A stretch of DNA of 64,000 nucleotides, taken from positions 52,233-116,232 of the forward strand of contig CACAXS010000001.1 in the NCBI GenBank assembly GCA_902536545.1, written 5' to 3'. Of this stretch, positions 39,722 through 50,981 are shown piece after piece. The translations under genes and the position numbers were made by a program. Under the pieces are notes generated by a model, which searched no databases, had not been told where the DNA came from, and was given only the letters and a program-made list of their open reading frames with translations. Origin of the DNA: an uncultured Prochlorococcus sp. (GTDB lineage Bacteria > Cyanobacteriota > Cyanobacteriia > PCC-6307 > Cyanobiaceae). How positions within the stretch are numbered: the stretch's first letter is position 1; each line of letters starts with the position of its first letter.

Positions 39722-41308
39722 TTACTCCCACTCAATAGTTCCAGGAGGTTTACTTGTTATATCATAAACAACTCTATTAACTGAATCTACTTCGTTTACG
39801 ATTCTATTTGCTATCCTCTCCAAAATCTTAAAAGGAATTTTTGACCAATCTGCTGTCATACCATCCTCACTTGATACACAACGTAAAACTATTGGCCATG
39901 CATAAGTCCTTTTATCTCCCATCACTCCTACAGTTTTAACAGGTAGCAATACTGCAAAAGCTTGCCAAATATCATTGTAAAGACCTGCTTTTTTAATTTC
40001 ATCTCTTACTATCCAGTCTGCATCTCTTAAGCAATCAAGTTTTTCATTATTTACCTCTCCCAAAATTCTTATAGCTAATCCAGGGCCTGGAAATGGATGT
40101 CTTTTAATAATTTCATCCGGCAAACCTAAAGCAGCACCTACTTTTCGGACTTCATCCTTAAAGAGTTTTCTTAATGGCTCAACTAATTTAAATTGTAAAT
40201 CTTTTGGTAATCCACCTACGTTATGATGACTCTTTATTTTTACAGCTATTCTTTCGCCAGTCTTAGGATCGATATTAGTACCAGCACTTTCAATAACATC
40301 AGGATAAAGAGTACCTTGGGCTAAATACTGAAAAGGACCCAATCTATTACTTTCTTCCTCAAATACTCTAATAAATTCTTCACCTATAATTTTTCTTTTT
40401 TGTTCTGGATCAGTAATGCCTTTTAATTTACCAATAAACCTTTCCCTTGCATTAATGTATTCAACTTTTATGTGAAATTTCTTATCAAAAAAATTCATTA
40501 AAAATTCTGGTTCACCTTTTCTCATAAAACCTTGGTCTATAAACATGCATGTAAGCTGATTTCCAATTGCTTTATTGAGAAGAAAAGCAAGAGTGGATGA
40601 ATCAACTCCTCCAGACAAGGCAAGCAAAACTTTTTTATTACCAACTTGCTCTCTAATAATGGGAATTGTTTCCTCTATATAGGTTTCGGTTGTCCAATCA
40701 GCTACACAGCAAGAAATTTTGTAAACAAAATTTTTAATTACCTTCATCCCAAACTCTGAATGAATAACTTCAGGATGAAATTGTACGCCAAATAATTTCT
40801 TTACATCGTTTGAAATTGCTGCATGAAGTGTGTTCTCAGTATGAGCAATTTTATTAAATCCATCAGGCAAACTATTAATAGAATCGCTATGACTCATCCA
40901 CATAATAGATTTATCTTCTACATCAGAAAGAAGGTCAGATTCTTGGTCTATATTTATTGGTGCTCTACCATATTCAGCTTTTTTGATTGCTGATATAACA
41001 GACCCTCCAAGTTCTAAGACCATTAATTGCATTCCGTAGCATATACCAAGAATAGGAATTCCTAAATTAAAAATTTTTTCATCACACTTAGGGGAATTTT
41101 GTTCATATACAGAATTTGGGCCTCCACTCAAAATAATCCCTTTAGGGTTAATATTTTTAATTTCTTCAATTGAAATGCAATTACTTACTACAAGAGAAAA
41201 AACATTAGTTTCTCTAATTCTTCTTGCAATCAATTCAGAATATTGAGATCCGAAATCTAGGATTAATATTGAGGGACCTCGTGCTTTTTTTAAACTTGTT
41301 TGACTCAT
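39722..41308 (-). CDS. guaA: GMP synthase (glutamine-hydrolysing)
   Basis: GICYGMQ amidotransferase, [12 protein letters not shown]-pyrophosphatase, C-terminal KPPGTIEWE. Confidence 0.97.
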   Translation of the reverse strand: MSQTSLKKARGPSILILDFGSQYSELIARRIRETNVFSLVVSNCISIEEIKNINPKGIILSGGPNSVYEQNSPKCDEKIFNLGIPILGICYGMQLMVLELGGSVISAIKKAEYGRAPINIDQESDLLSDVEDKSIMWMSHSDSINSLPDGFNKIAHTENTLHAAISNDVKKLFGVQFHPEVIHSEFGMKVIKNFVYKISCCVADWTTETYIEETIPIIREQVGNKKVLLALSGGVDSSTLAFLLNKAIGNQLTCMFIDQGFMRKGEPEFLMNFFDKKFHIKVEYINARERFIGKLKGITDPEQKRKIIGEEFIRVFEEESNRLGPFQYLAQGTLYPDVIESAGTNIDPKTGERIAVKIKSHHNVGGLPKDLQFKLVEPLRKLFKDEVRKVGAALGLPDEIIKRHPFPGPGLAIRILGEVNNEKLDCLRDADWIVRDEIKKAGLYNDIWQAFAVLLPVKTVGVMGDKRTYAWPIVLRCVSSEDGMTADWSKIPFKILERIANRIVNEVDSVNRVVYDITSKPPGTIEWE

Positions 41309-41362
41309 GTATAAAAGTTAACTCAATTTATTTACAAAAGCATAATGAATCACAAATTAATC

Positions 41363-42475
41363 TCATTGAAAATAAGAAATATACTTATTGCCGTTAATTC
41401 CAGCCCACCTTATTTTCCTTTTTCTATCAAAAATGATTGATGCGATTTCCATATCGGTTTTTACATACCTATTTACATAAGTAAAAGAACGCTTTTCGAT
41501 CGTATTTGATAAATTCTTGAATAATTTATCTGCTAAAGATTTATTAAATTTTTCAAGAAGTAATAAGGCATCTTCAAGAGTTTTTAATTCAGATAATTTA
41601 ACTACTATTTCAGATGGTACTTTTTCTTTAACGGCTAAATAAACGAGAATCTCTATTCTTCCATCAGCTAAATGATTATGTGTATGAAAAATACCCCCTG
41701 CTAATTTAATTAATTTTCCGTGATAACCAAAAAGAATTACAGTTTTAACTTTTTTAATTGCAGCATCCACTATTAGAGGTCCTATCCAATTTCCAACTTT
41801 TATAATTGGAAAGTCAACATTACATGTTTCTGCCAAATTTAAACCATTTTCACCAATAACAAAAACAACTTTCCCTTTAAAATCATTTTTAGTCAAATTC
41901 GCTAGCTTTGTTTTAGCTTCCTCTAATTGACTAGGTGAAGCACTAGAATAAGTCTCAGCAGAAGTTCCAATAATAGATAATCCATCAACAATACCAAATG
42001 ACTGATTACTAGTTCTTTCAGCTAAAAACTCCCCATTTGGGAAAACAATTTCTAAATTCAAATTAAAACCGTTCGGAATAATATCTAATAAATTTGCATA
42101 TAAAACTTCTTTAGCAAAATCAGAAATGCATATCGCTGATGTATTCTCGTTGATACCTACACCAGATCCAGCAATAATATTTATTGGATTTTTTTGAACA
42201 GAATTATTAGAAGAAATTTTTTCTAAAGAGGCTATTGCCCATATTTCTAAGTTTTGTGTAATGTCAAGATCTAAGCCAGACTTTGCAAAGGAAATTCCTA
42301 ATGCTTGCGAGTTATGTTTAAGTAAGCCAACAGAATGAATCTCAATTTTTATTTCTTTTTGTTCATTAGGAATTTTTATTGGTTCATAATTCTCAAATTG
42401 CAAACCTACTAGTTTTTTTAATGCTGACCTAGCGGCTCCAGCAACCCACAAAGGTAAAGAAAATCCTTTTTTCAA
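41363..42475 (-). CDS. cbiD: Cobalt-precorrin-5B (C1)-methyltransferase
   Basis: CbiD-type sequence; ILFGYHGKLIKLAGGIFHTHNHLADGR motif. Confidence 0.9.
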   Translation of the reverse strand: MKKGFSLPLWVAGAARSALKKLVGLQFENYEPIKIPNEQKEIKIEIHSVGLLKHNSQALGISFAKSGLDLDITQNLEIWAIASLEKISSNNSVQKNPINIIAGSGVGINENTSAICISDFAKEVLYANLLDIIPNGFNLNLEIVFPNGEFLAERTSNQSFGIVDGLSIIGTSAETYSSASPSQLEEAKTKLANLTKNDFKGKVVFVIGENGLNLAETCNVDFPIIKVGNWIGPLIVDAAIKKVKTVILFGYHGKLIKLAGGIFHTHNHLADGRIEILVYLAVKEKVPSEIVVKLSELKTLEDALLLLEKFNKSLADKLFKNLSNTIEKRSFTYVNRYVKTDMEIASIIFDRKRKIRWAGINGNKYISYFQ

Positions 42476-42535
42476 ATCAAGTAATTGAAAAATATATAAT
42501 GAGAACTAATCTAAGAATGACCTATTTAACAAAAA

Positions 42536-43699
42536 GTGGCCATACAAAAAAAATTATCATTGATGATTCCTGGACCCACACCAGTTCCGGAAAAAGTTTT
42601 ACAAGCATTAAGTAAACATCCAATAGGCCATCGCAGTAAAGAATTCCAAGATCTCGTAGAAAGTTCTACTAAAAATTTACAGTGGCTTCATCAAACACAA
42701 AATGATGTTCTAACAATTACTGGTAGTGGAACTGCCGCAATGGAAGCTGGAATAATAAATACCTTAAGTAAAGGAGATAAAGTAATTTGTGGGGAGAATG
42801 GAAAATTTGGCGAAAGATGGGTAAAAGTTGCTAAAGAATTTGGGCTAGAAGTAATAAAAATTAATTCCGAATGGGGTACTCCGCTTGATCCAGAAGAATT
42901 CAAAAAGGTATTAGAGAAAGATGAACAAAAAGAAATAAAGGCGGTTATTTTGACTCATTCTGAAACCTCAACAGGTGTAATAAATGATCTAGAAACTATT
43001 AGTTCATATATTCACGCGCACAACACAGCTTTATCAATTATTGACTGCGTTACAAGTCTTGGAGCTTGCAATGTACCAGTAGATGAATGGAAATTAGATA
43101 TCGTTGCTTCAGGATCACAAAAGGGATATATGATACCTCCAGGGCTTAGTTTTATAGCAATGAGCCAAAAAGCATGGGAAGCTGCAGAAAAATCTAATTT
43201 ACCAAAATTTTATTTAAATTTGAAATCCTACAGAAAAAGTCTTTTAAGTAACAGTAATCCATATACTCCAGCAGTTAATTTGGTTTTTGCTTTAGATGAA
43301 GCTTTAAAAATGATGAGAGAAGAAGGCTTAGATAACATTTTCCTCAGACACAATAAACATAAATTAGCGATGAGCAATGCTGTAAAAGCTCTAAATCTAA
43401 AATTATTTGCTGATGAAAAATATTTAAGTCCTTCTATTACTGCAATAGAAACCGAAGGAATAGATGCTGAAGAATTTAGAAAAAAAATAAAGAATAATTT
43501 TGATATCTTACTTGCTGGTGGTCAAGATCACCTAAAGGGGAAAATATTTAGAGTCGGACATTTGGGTTATGTTAGTGACAGAGATATTATTACGGTAGTT
43601 TCTGCTATAAGTAATACACTTCTTGATCTTGGTAAAATTTCATCCCAACAAGCTGGTGAAGCATTAGTTGTGGTATCAAAGTATTTAGAGGGAAATTAA
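42536..43699 (+). CDS. Class V aminotransferase (alanine/serine-glyoxylate aminotransferase-like)
   Basis: PGPTPVPEKVLQAL, GSGTAAMEAG, ASGSQKGYMIPPGL (PLP Lys). Confidence 0.92.
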   Translation: MAIQKKLSLMIPGPTPVPEKVLQALSKHPIGHRSKEFQDLVESSTKNLQWLHQTQNDVLTITGSGTAAMEAGIINTLSKGDKVICGENGKFGERWVKVAKEFGLEVIKINSEWGTPLDPEEFKKVLEKDEQKEIKAVILTHSETSTGVINDLETISSYIHAHNTALSIIDCVTSLGACNVPVDEWKLDIVASGSQKGYMIPPGLSFIAMSQKAWEAAEKSNLPKFYLNLKSYRKSLLSNSNPYTPAVNLVFALDEALKMMREEGLDNIFLRHNKHKLAMSNAVKALNLKLFADEKYLSPSITAIETEGIDAEEFRKKIKNNFDILLAGGQDHLKGKIFRVGHLGYVSDRDIITVVSAISNTLLDLGKISSQQAGEALVVVSKYLEGN

Positions 43700-43700
43700 G

Positions 43701-43898
43701 TTAAGTGCCTGGCTCTTCAACATTTCCACCTAATTCAACAATCTTTTTTCTAAGAACGATTGATTTTTTTTCATCACCGTTAGTTTGAGCTATTGCAAGA
43801 GCAAACTCTAATTTTTCGAGCTGGTGTCCACCCTCAAAAAAAGATAACTTTTTCCTTATGCGGTTTTTATTATCTTTGTATGAAATTTGTGAAGACAT
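43701..43898 (-). CDS. Conserved small hypothetical protein
   Basis: 65-aa ORF, charged, intergenic. Confidence 0.6.
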   Translation of the reverse strand: MSSQISYKDNKNRIRKKLSFFEGGHQLEKLEFALAIAQTNGDEKKSIVLRKKIVELGGNVEEPGT

Positions 43899-44021
43899 AA
43901 AAATTCATGTTTTAGTTAATATTATGCCAAAAAAGGGGACATTAGGAGAGGAAACTAAAAATATTATTTGACTATAAACTTAAATAACAATAATTTTTTC
44001 TAATATTATATTCAAACATCC

Positions 44022-44543
44022 TTGAAATTTATGCCTAACATAAATCTAATCTATTATATTTTTGCAGGTTGTATTTTTGGAGCATTAGCTCTAAAAACAG
44101 GAATTCCTGCGGCTCCTCTAGCAGGTGCTTTAATAGGCGCAAGCATACTCAGCATAAGTGGCAAAGTCGACATCGCAGAGTGGCCAATCGGAACAAGAAC
44201 AATATTAGAAATCGGTATTGGAACAGTCATTGGTACATCATTAACAAAAGACTCATTAGTTGATATTCAAAATTTATGGAGACCTGCGATATTAATAACT
44301 TTTACTTTAGTTATTACTGGATTAGCAATTGGTTTATGGACAAGCAGATTACTTAATATAGATATCATTACAACAATTCTAGGAGCTGCACCAGGAGGAA
44401 TTAGCGGAATGAGTCTTGTAGGGTCTGAATATGGAGTGGGACCTGCGGTAGCAACTTTACACGCTGTCAGATTAATCACTGTACTCTTAATTCTTCCTTT
44501 AGTTGTGAAATGCTTGAATATATTTGGAGTGATTAAATCTTAA
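44022..44543 (+). CDS. AbrB-family (membrane AbrB duplication) protein
   Basis: GAAPGGISGMSLVGSEYGVGPAVATLHAVRL motif. Confidence 0.8.
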   Translation: MKFMPNINLIYYIFAGCIFGALALKTGIPAAPLAGALIGASILSISGKVDIAEWPIGTRTILEIGIGTVIGTSLTKDSLVDIQNLWRPAILITFTLVITGLAIGLWTSRLLNIDIITTILGAAPGGISGMSLVGSEYGVGPAVATLHAVRLITVLLILPLVVKCLNIFGVIKS

Positions 44544-44599
44544 ATTTCTATAGACATATTCACAATAAAAGATATTTTTAAATAGAAGATAAAAGCCTA

Positions 44600-45064
44600 A
44601 TGCAAAGATTAACGAAGAAAAAACTAATACCGTTAGCGTTGGGAATTGTCGCTCCTCTAACCCTTTATACGCCTAAAGTAAATGCAAGTGCATTTGGAGC
44701 GGAAATTTTTTGTACGATGAGAGACGGCGGAAATGACCATGAAAGTAGTTGGGATGCAGCTTATACGTATATAAAAAAACAAAAGGGAGGATTCTTCAAA
44801 ATTTCACCTAAAAATGCAGCAGCGCAAATTACAGAAACAGTTATAAGGGAAAGAGAAAAATTTAGTTATTGCGTTGAATACTTAGATAATCTTCATCCAA
44901 ATAGAAAACTAATACGAGATTTAGAAAAAGAAGAAAAAAGAAAAGAAAAAGAAGCAAAAGATAGAGAAAAAAAAAGAAAAAGATTAAAAAAGGAATTAGA
45001 AGAAGCTAATGAAGAAATTTCTGAAGAATTTAATGATGAAACACTCGATAGATATAGTTATTAA
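44600..45064 (+). CDS. Secreted hypothetical protein with charged coiled C-terminus
   Basis: Signal-like N-terminus; K/E-rich tail. Confidence 0.65.
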   Translation: MQRLTKKKLIPLALGIVAPLTLYTPKVNASAFGAEIFCTMRDGGNDHESSWDAAYTYIKKQKGGFFKISPKNAAAQITETVIREREKFSYCVEYLDNLHPNRKLIRDLEKEEKRKEKEAKDREKKRKRLKKELEEANEEISEEFNDETLDRYSY

Positions 45065-45225
45065 TCAAGGTTGCAAAAGGTAAAATTTTTTCTAAATTTT
45101 ATAAATACTATTTTGTATCTAAACACACTAAATCATTTTTTAATGTCAAATTTAAGCTAAAAAAAATAAATGAATGTTGACTTTTAATTTATTCAAGCGA
45201 TTATTTATTTAACTAAATATTCTGA

Positions 45226-45627
45226 ATGCATAATAATGATGCGGTGTTTTTAGAGGATTTATGTCCTAAGTTCAGATTAAGACAATGGCGAAAATCTATT
45301 CATAAATTTACTGGAAAAAGTTGTATATATTGCGGAAAACCATCTGAATCTATTGACCATGTAATACCACGAAGCCAAGGAGGATTAAGTACAACAGAAA
45401 ACTGTGTCCCTGCATGTCTTTCATGTAATGGGGATAAATCAGATGAAAATGCTTTGTATTGGTATAGAAAGCAAAAATTTTATGATCCCCGAAGAGCAAT
45501 GGCTATAAGAGCTTGGTTAGAAGGAGATTTAAGATTAGCTATTAGATTACTACAATGGGCCAATCCTAATTTTAAAATAAAAAATAAAAATTATATAAAA
45601 GATGAATCAGAATATAAAGCAGCTTGA
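45226..45627 (+). CDS. HNH endonuclease family protein
   Basis: CIYCGKPSESIDHVIPRSQGG...NCVPACLSCNGDKSD. Confidence 0.92.
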   Translation: MHNNDAVFLEDLCPKFRLRQWRKSIHKFTGKSCIYCGKPSESIDHVIPRSQGGLSTTENCVPACLSCNGDKSDENALYWYRKQKFYDPRRAMAIRAWLEGDLRLAIRLLQWANPNFKIKNKNYIKDESEYKAA

Positions 45628-45855
45628 CTACCAAACATTACATATTTTTCTAGAGTTATGAGTCTCACATATATTTTCCAATTCTTTTGGAGATTCTGGG
45701 AATATTAAAATTGTCGAAAATGAAATAAGAAAGACAAATAAATTTTGATAGAATTTAAAACTAACAAAACTTACTTTTTTCTCTACAAGAATGGGGTAAC
45801 TTTTGCTGATACAGAAAGTTTTTGATTTTAAATCGGTTTCAAGAGCTGTCTTCAT
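45628..45855 (-). CDS. Small single-TM hypothetical protein
   Basis: 75-aa ORF, one hydrophobic segment. Confidence 0.4.
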   Translation of the reverse strand: MKTALETDLKSKTFCISKSYPILVEKKVSFVSFKFYQNLFVFLISFSTILIFPESPKELENICETHNSRKICNVW

Positions 45856-45890
45856 TATTAATTAATACATATGTACTACTTTAACCCAGT

Positions 45891-46769
45891 ATGAATAAAC
45901 CTGCAAGTTTACTAGGAAGTAAAAATAAATTTTTGATTTTAGGATGTGGTTTCAGCGGTAGTTTTTTTGCAAAAACTATTAGAAAATTGGGTTGCACTGT
46001 TTTAACAAGCTCAAGATCTGCAAGCAAAGATCCAAATAGTTTTATTTTCAACAGTGAAAACGATGTGGTTCCTAATGAAGAAATCTTTGATGGAGTCACG
46101 CATATTCTTAGTTGTATCCCTCCGGACAGAAATGGTAATGATCCAGTATTAGAAAGCCTTCAAAGTAAACTACAAGATTTACCACTTGAATGGGTTGGAT
46201 ATTTATCTACCACAGGAATATATGGAAATACTGAAGGTGGTTGGGTTTCTGAGTTAGATCAGCCTAATCCTTTTCAAAAAAGAAGCCTTAATAGATTAAA
46301 TTGTGAAAAAAAATGGATTGAATCTAGTTTGCCCGTGCAAATTTTTAGATTGCCTGGCATCTATGGACCTGGAAGATCCACGTTTGAAGCAATCAAAAAT
46401 CAAAAAATTCGAGTTATCTTAAAAAAAGATCAAGTATTTTCAAGAGTTCATGTTGCTGATATTACAAATGCGATTATTTATTTATTACAAAATAAAGATT
46501 ATTTAAAGTTTCACCAAATCATTAATATTGCAGATAATGAACCCTGTTCTCAAATAGAAGTTATTCAATATTGCTACAATTTAAGTGGTTTAACAATGCC
46601 AAAGCCAATATTATTTGAGGATGTAAAAGATGAATTATCACCTATAGCTCAATCTTTTTGGATGGAAAATAGAAGAGTTTCAAACAAACTTTTATGCGAA
46701 ACACTCGGATATAAACTAATTTACGAAAACTATAAATTAGGGTTAAAAAATTGCTATCTGAATAGTTAA
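45891..46769 (+). CDS. NAD(P)-dependent epimerase/dehydratase (YeeZ-like)
   Basis: LGCGFSGSFFAK; YLSTTGIYG; FRLPGIYGPGRS. Confidence 0.85.
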   Translation: MNKPASLLGSKNKFLILGCGFSGSFFAKTIRKLGCTVLTSSRSASKDPNSFIFNSENDVVPNEEIFDGVTHILSCIPPDRNGNDPVLESLQSKLQDLPLEWVGYLSTTGIYGNTEGGWVSELDQPNPFQKRSLNRLNCEKKWIESSLPVQIFRLPGIYGPGRSTFEAIKNQKIRVILKKDQVFSRVHVADITNAIIYLLQNKDYLKFHQIINIADNEPCSQIEVIQYCYNLSGLTMPKPILFEDVKDELSPIAQSFWMENRRVSNKLLCETLGYKLIYENYKLGLKNCYLNS

Positions 46770-46789
46770 AAAATAAATTAAAACTTTTT

Positions 46790-47824
46790 ATGAATTTTCA
46801 AAATACAAATAAAATAATGAATATAGTATTAAGCGTTGGAGATGAGTCAGGTATTGGACCTGAAATAATCTTAAAAGCACTTTGTTCCAATCAGATACCA
46901 AAAAATATTGACTTTATATTGGTTGGATCAAAAAAAAATCTACAAAATACATACAAATATCTTAGATCATTAGGATTAGAAAACCTTGCAAATCCGAAAA
47001 ATTTCAAGATACATGATCTCGAAATTTCTTCATCAGGTAATGACCCTAAATCAAGTTACGGCAATTCAAGTTTCCAATATTTAACAAAAGCAATAGAAAT
47101 TGTAAAACAATATCCCAATTCGGCACTTGTAACTGGACCAATTTGCAAAAAATCATGGTCTCTTGCAGGTCATTACTTCTCTGGTCAAACTGAAGTACTA
47201 GCAAAATCATGTGGAGTAAAAAACGTTGGCATGTTATTCACAGCTAAATCACCCATTACAGGTTGGAGATTTAATACTTTACTAGCTACAACCCACATAG
47301 CCCTCTCTGAGGTTCCCAAGAAATTAACTACAGAATTAATCCACTCTAAATTGGATCTTTTCAAAGATTTTTGTAATACCTATACTGAAAAACCTACTTT
47401 AAAAGTAGCAGGATTAAACCCTCACGCTGGCGAAGAAGGCATTTTAGGTCATGAAGAGAAAGATTGGCTCAATGATGCATTAATTACTTGGAATGAAAAG
47501 AATAGAGGTATTGAAATATTAGGCCCTTTATCACCAGATAGTTGCTGGAATTCTTCTGTAAAAGCATGGAATAACAAAAATGCTGAAAAGCATGATGGCA
47601 TTCTTGCTATGTATCATGATCAAGGTTTAATCCCAATGAAAGTGATAGCTCTTAATTACGCAGTCAATACCACAATCGGTTTATCTTTTATAAGAACATC
47701 TCCTGATCATGGAACGGGATTTGATATTGCTGGCAAAGGAATTGCTCAATCTCAGAGCATGATTGAGGCTATTAAGACTGCTGTAGAAATGACTAACAGT
47801 TCAAGACTGCTTAACACGCATTAA
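46790..47824 (+). CDS. pdxA: 4-hydroxythreonine-4-phosphate dehydrogenase
   Basis: GDESGIGPEII; GLNPHAGEEGILG; YHDQGLIPMK. Confidence 0.95.
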   Translation: MNFQNTNKIMNIVLSVGDESGIGPEIILKALCSNQIPKNIDFILVGSKKNLQNTYKYLRSLGLENLANPKNFKIHDLEISSSGNDPKSSYGNSSFQYLTKAIEIVKQYPNSALVTGPICKKSWSLAGHYFSGQTEVLAKSCGVKNVGMLFTAKSPITGWRFNTLLATTHIALSEVPKKLTTELIHSKLDLFKDFCNTYTEKPTLKVAGLNPHAGEEGILGHEEKDWLNDALITWNEKNRGIEILGPLSPDSCWNSSVKAWNNKNAEKHDGILAMYHDQGLIPMKVIALNYAVNTTIGLSFIRTSPDHGTGFDIAGKGIAQSQSMIEAIKTAVEMTNSSRLLNTH

Positions 47825-48307
47825 AACTTGACCAAATTCAACTGGCGTTCCATTTTCAACGAGAATCTCTACTATTTCAGCATTAAATTCAGATTCAATT
47901 TCATTCATTAACTTCATTGCTTCCAAAATACAAATAGTTTGACCGACCTTAACGTTATTCCCTACTTCGACGAATGGCTCCTCATCAGGCGCTGCAGCCC
48001 TATAAAATGTTCCAACCATAGGGGAAGTAATTTCAGTTAGATCAGAGCGTCCTGGGGGCGCCACCTGAGGTGCTTCAGGCTCATTAACAACTGGGATATT
48101 ATCATTAATAGTTTTTTGATTAGCAATTGTTTGCTTATCAAATGAAGTATTAGAATCTAAATTATTAATAACTTGGTTCTGATCAAATACATTCCTTTTT
48201 ATTTCGAGTTTAAAATCTTCTCCCTCTAGTGAGAACTCTTGTATATCACTTTTAGAGATTTTCTCTAATAAGCGATTTAAGTCATCATGATCTAATTTCA
48301 TAGCCAT
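47801..48307 (-). CDS. accB: Biotin carboxyl carrier protein of acetyl-CoA carboxylase
   Basis: ITSPMVGTFYRAAAPDEEPFVEVG; CILEAMKLMNEIE. Confidence 0.96.
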   Translation of the reverse strand: MAMKLDHDDLNRLLEKISKSDIQEFSLEGEDFKLEIKRNVFDQNQVINNLDSNTSFDKQTIANQKTINDNIPVVNEPEAPQVAPPGRSDLTEITSPMVGTFYRAAAPDEEPFVEVGNNVKVGQTICILEAMKLMNEIESEFNAEIVEILVENGTPVEFGQVLMRVKQS

Positions 48308-48867
48308 TAATTTTCACGTCCAAGATAACTGTCATTACGAGTATCAACTTTAATCATTTCTCCAACAGAAATAAATAAAGGAACCATAACTTGAGCACCT
48401 GTCTCTAGAATAGCGGGTTTCGTGCCCCCACTAGCAGTATCACCTTTAACTCCAGGATCAGTCTCTGTAACTTTCAAAGTAATAGATATTGGAAGTTCTA
48501 CTTCTAAAACTTTACCATTATGAAAAATTACATTAACCTCCATTCCCTCTTTCAAATACTTTGCACCTTTACCGATTTGTTCAGAGGTTAGTCTTGTCTC
48601 TTCAAAACTTGTCATATCCATAAAAACATAATCACCAGACTCCACATAAGTATGTTGCAGGTTAGACTTCTCAAGGATAGCCTGCTGTACCGATTCTCCG
48701 GCTCGAAAAGTTTTTTCAACAACGTTGCCGCTTTGAACTGATTTTAATTTTGTTCGCACGAAAGCAGAACCTTTGCCAGGCTTGACATGTAGAAATTCTA
48801 CAACACGCCAAACTTGTCCATCCAATTCGATGGTAGTACCTGTGCGAAAATCGTTACTGGAAATCAT
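48307..48867 (-). CDS. efp: Elongation factor P
   Basis: [42 protein letters not shown]. Confidence 0.96.
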   Translation of the reverse strand: MISSNDFRTGTTIELDGQVWRVVEFLHVKPGKGSAFVRTKLKSVQSGNVVEKTFRAGESVQQAILEKSNLQHTYVESGDYVFMDMTSFEETRLTSEQIGKGAKYLKEGMEVNVIFHNGKVLEVELPISITLKVTETDPGVKGDTASGGTKPAILETGAQVMVPLFISVGEMIKVDTRNDSYLGREN

Positions 48868-48910
48868 TCCTGTATTACATCCCCAAGGATCATAAACCTG
48901 CAAGAGTGCT

Positions 48911-50002
48911 ATGCAAAAATTCTTATCAAATCAGAACAAACTTTTCTTAATTTTTTCGATTGTAATTTTACAGGTTTTTCTCTTAAAACCGATTCAAGTA
49001 CTAGCTGATTTACCTACTGGAAATGCAGTAAAAGATCCTAGTGCAATCCTCAGAAACGCCCTCCCAATCAGGCAAGTTGAATTGCAAGAACTACAACACA
49101 AATTAGAAGAGACTAGTGACCTTGTAAGAGGAGGAAGATGGCCCGCTCTTACGAAAACTGTTACAAAATGTCAATCTTTACTAAAAAAATACAAGAGTAA
49201 AATTATTCAAGAATTACCAAACGATAAAAAGAAAATTGCTGAAAAAACATTTTTAGAGCTCAAAGAAAATTTTGATAGTCTTCAAGATTACTCTAAATCA
49301 AAGGATAAATACTCGTTTATAGCGACCCGAAGAGATGCTTTAGATAAAATAGGGGGATTAGAAGAATATTTTCTACCAAATGAATTTCCATACTCTATAC
49401 CCCAGGAATTTAATAATTTACCAAGATTACTGGGCAGAGCAAAAGTCAATATAAAAACTTCCAAAGGAGATATGCAAGCTATTGTAGATGGATTTAACGC
49501 TCCACTTACAGCAGGAGCATTTATAGATTTATCTTCAAAAAACTTCTACAAAGATTTACCTATCAACAGAGCAGAAGAATTTTTTGTACTGCAAACAGGT
49601 GATCCAATTGGAGAAGATATTGGTTACATAGATCCTGAAACAAACGAAGAACGTCACGTCCCCTTAGAAATTAGAATTCCCGATGAAAAAGATACTTTTT
49701 ATAATCAAACTTTTGAAGATTTAGGTCTTTATACAGAAACACCAACATTACCTTTTGCAACACTTGGAACTCTAGGATGGTCCCATTCAAATACCGCAGT
49801 TGATGATGGATCATCGCAATTTTTCTTCTTTTTATATGAAGCAGAATTAAATCCAGCAGGACGCAATTTAATTGATGGGAGAAATGCTGCCTTTGGTTAC
49901 ATTGTAGATGGATTTGATGTATTAGGAGAACTTACTAAAGATGACACAATAATTTCAATAAATGTTTTAGAAGGTATTGAGAACCTCAAATTAAATGCAT
50001 AA
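48911..50002 (+). CDS. Cyclophilin-type peptidylprolyl isomerase, thylakoid lumen TLP38/40-like
   Basis: Signal/TM N-terminus; C-terminal cyclophilin-like domain ([36 protein letters not shown]). Confidence 0.85.
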   Translation: MQKFLSNQNKLFLIFSIVILQVFLLKPIQVLADLPTGNAVKDPSAILRNALPIRQVELQELQHKLEETSDLVRGGRWPALTKTVTKCQSLLKKYKSKIIQELPNDKKKIAEKTFLELKENFDSLQDYSKSKDKYSFIATRRDALDKIGGLEEYFLPNEFPYSIPQEFNNLPRLLGRAKVNIKTSKGDMQAIVDGFNAPLTAGAFIDLSSKNFYKDLPINRAEEFFVLQTGDPIGEDIGYIDPETNEERHVPLEIRIPDEKDTFYNQTFEDLGLYTETPTLPFATLGTLGWSHSNTAVDDGSSQFFFFLYEAELNPAGRNLIDGRNAAFGYIVDGFDVLGELTKDDTIISINVLEGIENLKLNA

Positions 50003-50981
50003 AGAAATATTAGAAGATATAGGGGAAAAAGAATTAATAAATAGGCTAGGAAAATTTATGCCTAAAAACCAAATTTCGGATGATTGCGCTTTAATCAAAA
50101 CTAAAAATGAAAATTTACTTGTTAATACTGATTCTTTGGTAGAAAATGTTCATTTTAATGATATTACTATTTGTCCTGAGGACCTTGGGTGGAAAGCAGT
50201 TGTAAGCAACATCTCTGACTTATTATCCAGTGGAAGTAAGAAAACTATAGGTATTACAATAAGCCTAGTTCTACCTGCTAGAACTGAGTGGATTTGGGTT
50301 GAAAAACTATACAAAGGAATAAATAAAGCTTTAAAGGAATATGGCGGGATGATTCTCGGGGGAGATTGCTCAAAGGGAAATGAAAAAATCATTTCAATTT
50401 CGGCTTTTGGAATTCAAGGTGAACTTGCATTACGGAGAAACGCATGTAAACCAGGAGATTTAATCCTAACTACAGGAATTCATGGTCTTAGCAAACTAGG
50501 ATTTTTGATACAAAATAAAATCAATTTCAATAATGAATTTTCTCTTAATGAAAGATTAATCATTAAATCCATTGAACATTTTTGTCGCCCTAGAGTTTAC
50601 CCTAATTTCCTAAATAATCTCCTCAAAACTCGCTCCAATAAAAAAATAAGAAAAATAGGATGCACTGATAGCAGTGATGGTCTATTTCAAGCCTTACAAG
50701 ATTTAGCAATAGCTAGTAACTGTAAAGCGATTATAAATTATGAAAAAATACCTAAAGATAAGGATTGGCCTAAAGGAGATAAATGGGACGAATATTATTT
50801 TTTTGGAGGAGAAGACTATGAATTAGTTTTCTCATTGCCAAAAAAATGGGCAAAGAATTTATCTACACTTGACAAAAATATTAAAGAAATTGGTTTTTTT
50901 TCTGATGGTGAACCATCAATAGAATTTAAAGATAATAAAAAAAGCAAATTATTTAATAACAAACCTTTCAAACATTTTTAA
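49995..50981 (+). CDS. thiL: Thiamine-monophosphate kinase
   Basis: DDCALIK; NTDSLVENVHF; GGDCSKG; GGEDYELVF. Confidence 0.93.
   Translation: MHKEILEDIGEKELINRLGKFMPKNQISDDCALIKTKNENLLVNTDSLVENVHFNDITICPEDLGWKAVVSNISDLLSSGSKKTIGITISLVLPARTEWIWVEKLYKGINKALKEYGGMILGGDCSKGNEKIISISAFGIQGELALRRNACKPGDLILTTGIHGLSKLGFLIQNKINFNNEFSLNERLIIKSIEHFCRPRVYPNFLNNLLKTRSNKKIRKIGCTDSSDGLFQALQDLAIASNCKAIINYEKIPKDKDWPKGDKWDEYYFFGGEDYELVFSLPKKWAKNLSTLDKNIKEIGFFSDGEPSIEFKDNKKSKLFNNKPFKHF

Larger units (their letters stand above)
35551..39742. mobile_element. Tandem array of putative integrase-less mini-islands at the guaA 3' end
   Basis: Five copies of TTAYTCCCACTCAATRGTWCC-type core (35551, 35690, 36550, 37302, 39722) separated by intervals with paired 11-bp-period repeats. 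Confidence 0.75.

Noticed and set aside
35551-39742. CRISPR array interpretation of the regularly repeated CACGTRAAACC motifs
   Set aside because: Repeats are adjacent 11-mers in isolated pairs without uniform spacers, and no cas operon is present.
45226-45627. HNH endonuclease as part of a mobile intron or defence system
   Set aside because: Stand-alone gene with no intron, methylase or repeat context; small HNH genes of this type are common in cyanobacteria.
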